From Bacillota bacterium (GTDB taxonomy: Bacteria; Bacillota; Clostridia; Christensenellales; SZUA-584), in the NCBI GenBank assembly GCA_023399095.1, contig JAEWQS010000077.1:1-64000 (forward strand): DNA of 64,000 bases, read 5' to 3'. A model generated the notes under the pieces. It was not told the origin of the DNA. It did not search any database and was given only the letters and a program-made list of their open reading frames with translations. Shown one piece after another: positions 8,939 through 15,973 of the stretch. Within the stretch, counting starts at the first letter, position 1. Each line of letters starts with the position of its first letter. Made by a program: the position numbers and the translations under genes.

Positions 8939-9834
8939 GCGTATTTGACAAGATAAAAGGCGGTCTGAAAAAGACGCGCGATAATATATCATCTAAGGTG
9001 GGCAGCGTGCTTGCCGCTTTCAAAAAGATTGACGACAATTTTTACGATGAGCTGGAAGAAACGCTGATTCTTTGTGATATCGGCGTGAATGCCGTGGAAG
9101 ACATTATGACGAAGCTGCGCCAGAAGGTCAAAGAAAAGTCAGTCACGGACACGGCAGCCGTCAAGCCGCTGCTGGTGGACATCATCACCGAAATGCTTAC
9201 ATTTAATGATAAACAGATAGACGGCGCGGGCGCAATTCTCATCGTGGGCGTCAACGGCGTCGGCAAAACGACGGCCATCGGCAAAATGGCACATCAGTTT
9301 ATTTCCCAAGGCAAGAGCGTGGTGCTCGCTGCGGCGGATACGTTCCGCGCGGCGGCGGCGGAGCAGCTCAGTATGTGGGGTGAGCGCTCAGGCGCGCGCG
9401 TTGTCAAATACGGCGAGGGAGCCGACCCGGCAGCGGTGGTTTTCGATGCCATCGATTCCGCGCAGCACCGCAATATAGATCTGGTGATTGTGGATACGGC
9501 CGGACGGCTGCATAACAAGAAAAACCTTATGAACGAGCTTTCCAAGATCAACCGTGTGATCGACAAATCCTACGACGCGGCACATAAGCGCACCTATCTT
9601 GTGCTGGACGCGACGACGGGGCAAAACGCCATTTCCCAAGCGAAGGAATTTGCGCAGGTCACCGATTTATCAGGACTGATATTGACCAAGATAGATGGTA
9701 CGGCAAAGGGAGGCATCGTCTGCGCGATATGCAGCGATATGCAGCTGCCCGTGGTTTATCTGGGTGTGGGTGAAGGCATGGAAGATTTACAGCCGTTTAA
9801 CCCCCGCGCATTCGCGCAGAGCCTGATTGAATAA
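8935..9834 (+). CDS. ftsY: Signal recognition particle receptor FtsY
   Basis: 299-residue GTPase that docks the SRP-ribosome complex at the membrane. The N domain (about 1-90) and the SRP-type G domain carry G1 GVNGVGKTT (105-113), DTAGR (187-191) and [10 protein letters not shown] (251-260). The long acidic N-terminal A domain of enterobacterial FtsY is absent, as usual in Firmicutes, so membrane targeting rests on the basic amphipathic N-terminus ([15 protein letters not shown]). It overlaps smc through ATGA, the usual smc-ftsY couple, while its partner ffh lies 2 kb downstream after two unrelated genes. Confidence 0.96.
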   Translation: MSVFDKIKGGLKKTRDNISSKVGSVLAAFKKIDDNFYDELEETLILCDIGVNAVEDIMTKLRQKVKEKSVTDTAAVKPLLVDIITEMLTFNDKQIDGAGAILIVGVNGVGKTTAIGKMAHQFISQGKSVVLAAADTFRAAAAEQLSMWGERSGARVVKYGEGADPAAVVFDAIDSAQHRNIDLVIVDTAGRLHNKKNLMNELSKINRVIDKSYDAAHKRTYLVLDATTGQNAISQAKEFAQVTDLSGLILTKIDGTAKGGIVCAICSDMQLPVVYLGVGEGMEDLQPFNPRAFAQSLIE

Positions 9835-9848
9835 GAGATGATAATTGA

Positions 9849-9873
9849 GGCGTCGGCATACGGCGCTTTTTTA
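9849..9873 (+). terminator. Intrinsic terminator after ftsY
   Basis: GCGTCG (9850-9855) pairs with CGGCGC (9861-9866, one G-T pair), loop GCATA, followed by a T-run. It separates smc-ftsY from the lipoprotein gene. Confidence 0.75.
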
Positions 9874-9945
9874 TTGCTTTTTTTATTTTGTTCGGTTAAA
9901 ATAATTACAATAATTTATAAATATTAGTAGAATAAGGACATAATA

Positions 9946-10557
9946 ATGAAGAAACTAACAGTATTGATGATATTGGTCCTTTGCGCACTTATGCTTTTTG
10001 CAGGCTGCTCAGGAGTGTCCGGCACACCAAAGCAGGATGGCTCTGAAGCTGTTGCGCAAACACAGCCAACAGAAAATGAGGATGAGACCGCTGATGCATC
10101 TGAGCCGGCGCAGACTGAAGCGGTACAAGTGCCTGCATCCGCGTTGATTGAACCGGAGCAGCTGATATCTCAAGAAGAAGCGGAAGCACTGCTGGGTGAA
10201 GCGCTTGTGGGTGAGAAGTCGGAAAATCCTGTCGTCGGGCAAAAGATTTACTTTTATGAATCTGCTGATGAGAACTCGGATATATACTTACAGATTAGCT
10301 TGACACAGCAGGCGTTTATGGCTGAAGGCAGCACAAGTACGCCCCAGCAGCTTTACCAAGCTATCTGTGATGCTTTTGAAGCGGAATCTGTGTCTGGGTT
10401 GGGTGACGAAGCGAATATCATTCCAAGCGGTTATCAGATTATGTGCGACGGGTATTATTTGACCGTCAGCGCAGGCTATACCAACGATGACGAGGGCATT
10501 ATGAGCGAAGCGAGCAAAACGGCAGTTGCAAACCTTAAGGCTTTACTGGGCAAGTAG
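9946..10557 (+). CDS. Predicted lipoprotein of unknown function
   Basis: 203 residues. A typical lipoprotein signal peptide (MKKLTVLMILVLCALMLFAGC) places the lipobox cysteine at C21. A low-complexity linker rich in Q, T, E, D and A follows (about 25-65), then a compact domain (about 70-203) with short repeated-looking motifs such as ISQEEAEALLGEALVG and YESADENSDIYLQISL. I do not recognise the family; the globular part resembles small bacterial surface proteins of unassigned function. It stands alone between two terminators, so it gives no operon clue. Location on the outer face of the membrane is well supported; function is unknown. Confidence 0.8.
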   Translation: MKKLTVLMILVLCALMLFAGCSGVSGTPKQDGSEAVAQTQPTENEDETADASEPAQTEAVQVPASALIEPEQLISQEEAEALLGEALVGEKSENPVVGQKIYFYESADENSDIYLQISLTQQAFMAEGSTSTPQQLYQAICDAFEAESVSGLGDEANIIPSGYQIMCDGYYLTVSAGYTNDDEGIMSEASKTAVANLKALLGK

Positions 10558-10570
10558 CATTGGCCTACCA

Positions 10571-10603
10571 AGAGGGCGAGGCGCAGACTTCTCGCCCTTT
10601 TTT
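10571..10603 (+). terminator. Intrinsic terminator after the lipoprotein gene
   Basis: GAGGGCGAG (10572-10580) pairs with CTCGCCCTT (10591-10599) and is followed by a T-run. Confidence 0.85.
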
Positions 10604-10637
10604 CATATTATGACATTTTTTAGGAGGGCTTATACCG

Positions 10638-11408
10638 ATGAAATATTATGTTGTCGATGCGTTTACCGACAGACTTTTTGGCGGCAACCCCGCAGGCGTA
10701 TGTCTGCTGGATGCGCCGCTCTCCGATGAGGTGTTGCAAAATATCGCCTTTGAAAACAACCTCTCCGAAACAGCTTTGGTGCTTGGAAAAGATGGGGATT
10801 ATGACCTGCGTTGGTTCACGCCTAGCGTCGAGATCGACCTTTGCGGCCATGCTACATTGGCGAGTGCTTCCGTGCTATCCATGCACCAAGCAGACACCGA
10901 ACGCTTTGTATTTCATACCAAAAGCGGCAAGCTGAGCGTTACACGAAGCGGAGACGATTACTTTCTTGATTTTCCGTCACGTCCGCCTGTTGTGTGCGAG
11001 AAGCCCGCAGTGCTGGAAGAGGCGCTGGGTGTTCACGTGATCGAAACGTATATCGCTCGCGATATGCTCGTTGTTTTGGAATCCGAGGAAACGGTACGTC
11101 AGCTTAAGCCAAATCTGGAACTGATCAAAAAGATCAATGCGTTTGGCATTATTGTGACGGCAAAAGGGGAGAGTGTCGATTTTGTGTCGCGTTTCTTTGC
11201 GCCGGGTGCGGGAATCGATGAAGATCCGGTCACAGGTTCCTCGCACTGTACGCTGATTCCATATTGGAGCGAGAAGCTCGGTAAAACGGAAATGAACGCA
11301 GCACAGCTCTCACAACGCGGCGGCACGCTGCGCTGCATCGACGATGGGGAACGTGTTAAAATCGGCGGCAATGCGGTTCTCTATATGGAAGGTGACATTC
11401 GCCTGTAA
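10638..11408 (+). CDS. PhzF-family isomerase
   Basis: 256 residues, a full-length member of the PhzF / diaminopimelate-epimerase-like fold family. PhzF itself isomerises a dihydro-anthranilate intermediate in phenazine synthesis, but most homologues outside phenazine clusters have unknown substrates. The expected features are present: an N-terminal DAFTDRLFGGNPAGV segment, the catalytic glutamate in NNLSETALV (E44), and the second-half glycine loop region PGAGIDEDPVTGSSH. No phenazine genes lie nearby, so a phenazine role is not supported. It is flanked by terminator-like hairpins and seems monocistronic. A hairpin (11415-11440) of ATAAGCAGA with TCTGCTTAT follows its stop. Confidence 0.88.
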   Translation: MKYYVVDAFTDRLFGGNPAGVCLLDAPLSDEVLQNIAFENNLSETALVLGKDGDYDLRWFTPSVEIDLCGHATLASASVLSMHQADTERFVFHTKSGKLSVTRSGDDYFLDFPSRPPVVCEKPAVLEEALGVHVIETYIARDMLVVLESEETVRQLKPNLELIKKINAFGIIVTAKGESVDFVSRFFAPGAGIDEDPVTGSSHCTLIPYWSEKLGKTEMNAAQLSQRGGTLRCIDDGERVKIGGNAVLYMEGDIRL

Positions 11409-11454
11409 GGAATACATAAGCAGAATGGTATCTGCTTATTCAGGATATTTACGC

Positions 11455-11510
11455 TTGACAACGCCGAACAAATCATTATAATAGCACTGTAAAGTATTTT
11501 AGCTTTACAG
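11455..11510 (+). promoter_or_regulatory. Promoter and leader hairpin of ylxM-ffh
   Basis: Perfect TTGACA (11455-11460), a 16-base spacer and perfect TATAAT (11477-11482). A perfect eight-base inverted repeat, CTGTAAAG (11487-11494) and CTTTACAG (11503-11510), begins at the expected transcription start. It could be an operator or a 5' stabilising stem-loop. Confidence 0.8.
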
Positions 11511-11567
11511 CATTTCGGGGTTTCAGTAAGCAACGTTTTTTGGGGCGCGATTTCGGGTGGTGCGGTT

Positions 11568-11903
11568 TTGGAGAAGGATTTTGATACAGTGCTGCTGCTG
11601 GATACATACGCAGGATTATTAACAGATAAGCAACAGCGTTTGTGCGACATGTATTACAATCAGGACTATTCTCTGGCCGAGATTGCCGGGATTGAGGACA
11701 CAACGCGGCAAGCCGTAAGAGACGGCATTGCCAAGGCTCGGCAGAAGCTGCTCTGTTTCGAGCAGTGTATCGGGCTGAACGGCCGCCGCGAAAAGACGAT
11801 GGACGCATTAAGCCGTGCCCGCACGATGTGCGGGGAGCGGAGCGAACTAAAACAACTGATCGACGAGATATCCGATATATGGGAGAGTTCAGATGGCATT
11901 TGA
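11568..11903 (+). CDS. ylxM: YlxM/p13-like SRP-associated HTH protein
   Basis: 111 residues with a sigma-70 region-4-like helix-turn-helix (about 20-60, YYNQDYSLAEIAGIEDTTRQAV). YlxM proteins are encoded immediately before ffh in Firmicutes and act with the SRP; the streptococcal homologue binds the SRP complex and modulates its GTPases. The start is a TTG at 11568, preceded by GGTGG; no ATG exists in a better position. The gene overlaps ffh by 11 bases, so the two are translationally coupled. The identification rests on HTH character plus position. Confidence 0.88.
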   Translation: MEKDFDTVLLLDTYAGLLTDKQQRLCDMYYNQDYSLAEIAGIEDTTRQAVRDGIAKARQKLLCFEQCIGLNGRREKTMDALSRARTMCGERSELKQLIDEISDIWESSDGI

Positions 11904-13212
11904 AGGACTTGCGGAAAAACTACAGCATGTATTTTCGAAGCTGACCAATCGCGGTAAGTTGACCGAGGTGGAAGTCAAAGCGGCACTGCGCGAGGTAAAG
12001 CTCGTGCTGCTCGAAGCCGACGTCAACTTTAAGGTGGTGAAGAGCTTCTTAAACCGCGTGACCGAGCGCGCCATCGGCGAAGAAGTGTTGAAAAGCTTAA
12101 CGCCCGGTCAGCAGGTTATCAAGATCGTGCGCGAGGAGCTTGTCAATGAGCTCGGAGAAAAGCACGTCGGTGTGAATTTTTCGTCCAACCCGCCCACCAT
12201 TGTCATGATGTGCGGTTTGCAGGGCGCGGGCAAAACCACGATGTGCGGCAAGCTTGCGAAGCTATGGAAAAAGGACGGCCGCAGTGTGATGCTCGCGGCG
12301 CTCGATATATACCGCCCGGCGGCGATACGCCAGCTGGAGGTGGTGGCCGAAAAGGCGGGGGCAGCGTTCTTCTCACAGGGCACGCAGGACCCCGTGAAGA
12401 CGGCGAAGCAGGCCGTGGCTGAGGCCAAAAAGAAGCTGATCGACGTGCTGATACTCGATACGGCAGGTCGGCTGCACATCGACGAAGAGATGATGGATGA
12501 GGTCAAACGCATCGCGGCGGCAATGAACCCGCATGAAAAGCTGCTTGTGGTGGATGCGATGACAGGCCAAGACGCTGTGAACGCAGCGTCGGCTTTCAAC
12601 GAGAGCCTTGAACTTAACGGCGTGGTTTTAACCAAGCTGGACGGCGACACACGCGGCGGCGCGGCGATATCCGTCAAATCCGTGACGGGTAAGCCCATCA
12701 AGTTCGCGGGCGTCGGTGAAAAGCTTGAGGACGTTGAGGTATTCCATCCCGATCGTATGGCGGGGCGCATACTTGGTATGGGCGATATGCTCACGCTGAT
12801 TGAGAAGGCTGAGCAGAATTTTCAGGCCGACAAGGCAGCGGAGCTTGAAAAGAAGCTGAAAAAAGCCGAGTTTACGCTCGAGGATTTTCTGGAACAGATG
12901 GATCAGCTAAAGAACATGGGGAACTTAGGCGATATGCTCTCGATGATGCCGGGAGGCAGCAAGCTCTCAAATGTGCAGCTGGACGACAAGCAGATGGCAC
13001 GCACCGGAGCGATTATCAAATCCATGACGCCCGAGGAACGGCGCAAACCGAATATCATCGGGGGCAGCCGCAAGAAACGCATCGCGGCAGGCAGCGGCAC
13101 CAAGGTGCAGGATGTCAACAGACTGCTCACACAGTTTGAGCAGATGACAAAGCTCATGAAGAGCATGACAGGCAAACACGGAAGAAAGGGGCTCAAAAAC
13201 TTTGGATTCTAG
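11893..13212 (+). CDS. ffh: Signal recognition particle protein Ffh
   Basis: 439-residue SRP54 GTPase that binds signal sequences and 4.5S/scRNA and delivers ribosomes to FtsY. The N domain spans about 1-95. The G domain carries G1 GLQGAGKTT (108-116), DTAGR (189-193) and TKLDGDTRGGA. The methionine-rich M domain (about 300-436) includes the RNA-binding helices with the GGSRKKRIAAGSG segment and MTKLMKSM near the end. Length is normal for the family. It is preceded by the overlapping ylxM and followed by the rpsP ribosome-maturation genes, the usual Firmicute order. No SRP RNA gene is recognised in the window. Confidence 0.97.
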   Translation: MAFEGLAEKLQHVFSKLTNRGKLTEVEVKAALREVKLVLLEADVNFKVVKSFLNRVTERAIGEEVLKSLTPGQQVIKIVREELVNELGEKHVGVNFSSNPPTIVMMCGLQGAGKTTMCGKLAKLWKKDGRSVMLAALDIYRPAAIRQLEVVAEKAGAAFFSQGTQDPVKTAKQAVAEAKKKLIDVLILDTAGRLHIDEEMMDEVKRIAAAMNPHEKLLVVDAMTGQDAVNAASAFNESLELNGVVLTKLDGDTRGGAAISVKSVTGKPIKFAGVGEKLEDVEVFHPDRMAGRILGMGDMLTLIEKAEQNFQADKAAELEKKLKKAEFTLEDFLEQMDQLKNMGNLGDMLSMMPGGSKLSNVQLDDKQMARTGAIIKSMTPEERRKPNIIGGSRKKRIAAGSGTKVQDVNRLLTQFEQMTKLMKSMTGKHGRKGLKNFGF

Positions 13213-13281
13213 GCCTTGAGTCAGCAACCAAAGTGTTTAAAAAAGCCCGTTCTGATACATATTAAATTTTTGGAGGAAATT

Positions 13282-13521
13282 ATGGCGGTAAAAATTAGAC
13301 TGAAGAGAATCGGTGCGAAGAAGAAGCCTTTCTACAGAATCGTTGTTGCGGATGCGCGTGCTCCCCGTGACGGTCGTTTTGTAGAAGAGATTGGGAACTA
13401 TGATCCGATGTCCAAAAAGCTCGTTGTTGACGGCGACAAGGCCGTGGATTGGATTAAAAACGGTGCGCAGCCGACCGAAACAGTCAGGTCGCTTCTCAAG
13501 AAAAACGGCGTCCTGAAATAG
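13282..13521 (+). CDS. rpsP: 30S ribosomal protein S16
   Basis: 79 residues, full length for bS16, a primary-binding protein needed for assembly of the 30S 5' domain. The opening [19 protein letters not shown] and the central [12 protein letters not shown] are diagnostic. The true start is ATG 13282 behind GGAGGAAAT; reading is open further upstream to a TTG at 13216, but that has no homology or ribosome binding site. It is first of the rpsP-khpA-rimM-trmD string. Confidence 0.98.
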   Translation: MAVKIRLKRIGAKKKPFYRIVVADARAPRDGRFVEEIGNYDPMSKKLVVDGDKAVDWIKNGAQPTETVRSLLKKNGVLK

Positions 13522-13530
13522 GAGATGAAT

Positions 13531-13767
13531 ATGCTTGAGCTGGTTAAATACGTAGCCGAGTCATTGGTTGACAACCCGTCCGAGGTGAAGGTCAAGCAAG
13601 TCGAGGGCGACAAAACCATTGTGCTCGAACTCAGCGTGGCGCGTGAAGATATGGGCAAGGTGATCGGCAAGCAGGGCCGCATTGCCAAGGCGATTCGCTC
13701 TGTGGTTAAAGCGGCTTCTGCAAAGTCGCGCAAAAAGTACGTTGTCGAGATTGTGGAGCATGATTGA
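13531..13767 (+). CDS. khpA: KH-domain RNA-binding protein KhpA
   Basis: 78-residue single KH-domain protein (YlqC/KhpA). In Gram-positive bacteria KhpA forms a complex with KhpB (EloR) that influences cell elongation and RNA fate. The KH signature loop is present as KVIGKQGRIAKAIR (about 47-60, GKQG being the GxxG loop). Two ATG codons are possible, at 13525 and 13531. I prefer 13531 because GGAG (13521-13524) then has a six-base spacing and the protein begins MLELVKYVAESLVDNP as in homologues. The 3' end overlaps rimM by eight bases. Confidence 0.94.
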   Translation: MLELVKYVAESLVDNPSEVKVKQVEGDKTIVLELSVAREDMGKVIGKQGRIAKAIRSVVKAASAKSRKKYVVEIVEHD

Positions 13768-14272
13768 AATTGCACGCATACTAAAGCCGCATGGTATTCG
13801 GGGAGACTCAAAGGTCAGGCTGTTTTCGGAAAACCTTGACGCCTTCGCCGAACGCGGTTTTGCTTATATCAAAAAGAACAGCGACTATCAGCGCACCGCT
13901 TATACGGCGGTGCGTATTGACGCGCCCTTTGTTTATGTGCATTTTGACGGTGTGGATACGAGAAACGATGCGGAAGCGCTGACAGGCACCACGCTTTATC
14001 TGCGTCGGGAAGATCTTGACGTTCCGGACGAAGGTGAACACTATATCATTGATCTCATCGGTCTAAAGATCGTTGACGATGATGGAAATGAGCTGGGAAC
14101 CCTCAAAGAGATTTTGCAGCACGGCGCGGCAGATGTTTATGTGGTGGGCGGCAAAAAGAGCTTCATGTTTCCAGCACTTAAACGCGTGATTCTCAATATC
14201 GATATGGAAAAGGGCATGATAAGCGTGAACGCTGCGGCACTGGCCGAGGTGGCCGTTTATGACGACTTATAA
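13760..14272 (+). CDS. rimM: Ribosome maturation factor RimM
   Basis: 170 residues, normal length. RimM binds S19 and assists maturation of the 30S head. The N-terminal RimM domain opens with IEIARILKPHGIRGDSKV, and a C-terminal PRC barrel (about 95-168) contains YIIDLIGLKIVDDDG and VYVVGGKKSFMFPAL. The start is the ATG at 13760 inside the end of khpA; codons upstream in the same frame are khpA sequence out of frame. The 3' end overlaps trmD by 14 bases, so khpA, rimM and trmD are tightly coupled. Confidence 0.95.
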   Translation: MIEIARILKPHGIRGDSKVRLFSENLDAFAERGFAYIKKNSDYQRTAYTAVRIDAPFVYVHFDGVDTRNDAEALTGTTLYLRREDLDVPDEGEHYIIDLIGLKIVDDDGNELGTLKEILQHGAADVYVVGGKKSFMFPALKRVILNIDMEKGMISVNAAALAEVAVYDDL

Positions 14273-14993
14273 CGTATTGACTCTGTTCCCCGAGATGTTC
14301 GAGTCGGTCTGCGCGGCCAGTATATGGGCGCGAGCCATCAAAGCGGGACATATCGCTGTCAAAACGGTGAACATTCGCGATTGGACGACGGATAAGCACC
14401 ACCGCGCTGACGACTATCCTTTGGGCGGCGGCGTGGGTATGGTGATGAAGCCTGAACCAGTGGACGCATGCTTCAAGGATGTGATGAGCAGTTGTGAAGC
14501 GCCTTGCCTCAACATCTATATGTCACCCTGCGGAAAAACGCTGTCACATTCGCTTGTGACGGAGCTGGCACAGTACCAAAGCCTCAACATCCTCTGCGGC
14601 CACTACGAAGGTGTGGACGCGCGCGTGCTCAAACGCCACATCGATATTGAGGTGTCGATAGGGGATTATGTGCTGACGGGCGGTGAGCTTGCAGCCATGG
14701 TACTGATCGATGCGTGCATCCGCCACGTAGACGGTGTGCTGGGGAACGGCGAGTCGGCGGTAGGAGAATCGTTTGCTAACGCGCTGCTCGAATACCCGCA
14801 GTATACGCGCCCTGCCGTTTACGACGGCGAAGCGGTGCCCGAGGTGCTGCTATCCGGCCATCATGCAAATGTGGACGCATACAGACGGCGCATGTCACTT
14901 AAAGAAACCGCTTTTCGGCGGCCCGACCTGCTTTCCAAGGCGAGGCTCACACAAAAGGATATCGACATCATCACAAGTCAAGACGACGAATAG
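14259..14993 (+). CDS. trmD: tRNA (guanine-37-N1)-methyltransferase TrmD
   Basis: 244-residue SPOUT-class methyltransferase that makes m1G37 in tRNAs reading CNN codons and prevents +1 frameshifting. The start YNVLTLFPEMFESV, the ADDYPLGGGVGMVMKPEP segment and the knotted SAM-binding region SIGDYVLTGGELAAM are diagnostic. It overlaps rimM by 14 bases. In most Firmicutes rplS (ribosomal protein L19) follows directly; here the next 200 bases are non-coding and the next gene is a tRNA, so rplS must be elsewhere. Confidence 0.97.
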   Translation: MTTYNVLTLFPEMFESVCAASIWARAIKAGHIAVKTVNIRDWTTDKHHRADDYPLGGGVGMVMKPEPVDACFKDVMSSCEAPCLNIYMSPCGKTLSHSLVTELAQYQSLNILCGHYEGVDARVLKRHIDIEVSIGDYVLTGGELAAMVLIDACIRHVDGVLGNGESAVGESFANALLEYPQYTRPAVYDGEAVPEVLLSGHHANVDAYRRRMSLKETAFRRPDLLSKARLTQKDIDIITSQDDE

Positions 14994-15155
14994 CCCGCGC
15001 AAGCGGCGGCCTGAGAAAACGGTGCACTTGGCAAACTATTCGATGCGCTTGCAAGCGCAAGCGGTAAAATGCCTTTATAGGGCTAAAGCTTACCACTGGC
15101 TGACCGGTGGTCCTGATTTTGTTAATAAAATGTGAAAATAATCCCTCTTATACTC

Positions 15156-15183
15156 TTGACATGAATCGTAAATTATATATAAT
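15156..15183 (+). promoter_or_regulatory. Promoter of tRNA-Asn
   Basis: Perfect TTGACA (15156-15161), a 16-base spacer and perfect TATAAT (15178-15183). The tRNA begins 19 bases after the -10 box, as expected for a stable-RNA promoter. Confidence 0.88.
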
Positions 15184-15201
15184 AAAAAATCGGAAAACCG
15201 T

Positions 15202-15276
15202 TCCTCAGTAGCTCAGCGGTAGAGCATTCGGCTGTTAACCGAAGGGTCGTTGGTTCAAACCCAACCTGGGGAGCCA
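15202..15276 (+). tRNA. tRNA-Asn(GTT)
   Basis: 75 bases with an encoded CCA. The acceptor strand TCCTCAG (15202-15208) pairs with CTGGGGA (15266-15272), the discriminator is G, and CCA is at 15274-15276. The D arm contains AGCTCAGCGGTAGAGC. The anticodon stem CGGCT/AACCG frames anticodon GTT (15234-15236), and the T arm contains GGTTCAAAC. Its own promoter and terminator flank it. Confidence 0.97.
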
Positions 15277-15278
15277 CA

Positions 15279-15308
15279 AGCTCAAGGCATAAAACCTTGG
15301 GCTTTTTT
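15279..15308 (+). terminator. Intrinsic terminator of tRNA-Asn
   Basis: GCTCAAGG (15280-15287) pairs with CCTTGGGC (15295-15302) and is followed by TTTTTT. Confidence 0.9.
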
Positions 15309-15359
15309 AATTCCTTTTCGCTAATGGGTAATACATATAAGTAAAATGATAATAAATTA

Positions 15360-15388
15360 TTGAAAAACAATAAATTATATGTTATAAT
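15360..15388 (+). promoter_or_regulatory. Promoter of the exosortase K operon
   Basis: TTGAAA (15360-15365), a 17-base spacer and perfect TATAAT (15383-15388), in an AT-rich stretch 64 bases before the first start codon. Confidence 0.75.
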
Positions 15389-15451
15389 TACCAAAACAAT
15401 GAGCGGAACAATTCGTTTTTTCAAGTAGCTTCGAGCTTCTTATAGGAGTCA

Positions 15452-15973
15452 ATGTACGTGAATTTAAAAAGACAGAAAACTGATTATATCAATATCCTTT
15501 TCGCAGCTTTCGCGATTGCTTTTAGCGTACTGTTCATTCTCGCATATAATATGGCCAATGATAAAGCTATAGCGTTGCTGCTTTCACCCCATGCGATGTT
15601 CACAGAGCTCTTCTACAATATCAATCTGACCTATGTTGAAAATGTCGGTTACATAGGGCTTGGCACTGCCTTTATTATCGCAAAAGATTGCTTTGGTGTT
15701 TATTTTGTTGCGATGCTATTTTGTATGTTTGTGTGCGGTTTTGTGAAACAATTCAGTAGCGTCAAAAAGCTGTATTGGTGTGGATTTTCGTTTGTTTTGG
15801 CGGTGGTTGTGGGCGTTCTGGTCAGTTGTATGCGAATCATAGGCTCTATACCTTTTGTATCTTCAGAAAAGTTTTCAACACTGCATACGGGAATAGGCGC
15901 TGTTTTGTATTTGCTTACGCTGATCTCTAGTTACGCCATCTTAAGAAATATTTTAAGGAGACAAAAAACGTGA
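15452..15973 (+). CDS. xrtK: Putative exosortase K (XrtK-type membrane transpeptidase)
   Basis: 173 residues, strongly hydrophobic, with about five membrane helices. I read it as a short exosortase because it holds the family's three catalytic positions in order and context: Cys80 (AKDCFGVYF), Arg128 (SCMRIIGSIPF) at the end of a helix, and His145 (TLHTGIGAVLYLL). Exosortases are proposed to cleave sorting signals at the membrane and join the protein to a surface acceptor, like sortases. Its compact size and one adjacent substrate match the exosortase K / MSEP-CTERM pairing known to me from family descriptions. ATG 15452 is only three bases after AGGAG; GTG 15458 would be better spaced and shortens it by two residues. 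It overlaps the next gene by four bases (GTGA). Confidence 0.75.
   Translation: MYVNLKRQKTDYINILFAAFAIAFSVLFILAYNMANDKAIALLLSPHAMFTELFYNINLTYVENVGYIGLGTAFIIAKDCFGVYFVAMLFCMFVCGFVKQFSSVKKLYWCGFSFVLAVVVGVLVSCMRIIGSIPFVSSEKFSTLHTGIGAVLYLLTLISSYAILRNILRRQKT

Noticed and set aside
10638..11408. Phenazine biosynthesis locus
   Set aside because: Only a PhzF-family gene is present; no other phenazine genes lie nearby, and the family has many non-phenazine members.
15173..15424. Minus-strand open frame of 83 codons crossing the tRNA gene
   Set aside because: It overlaps the tRNA-Asn and its terminator entirely, which explains its apparent sequence.
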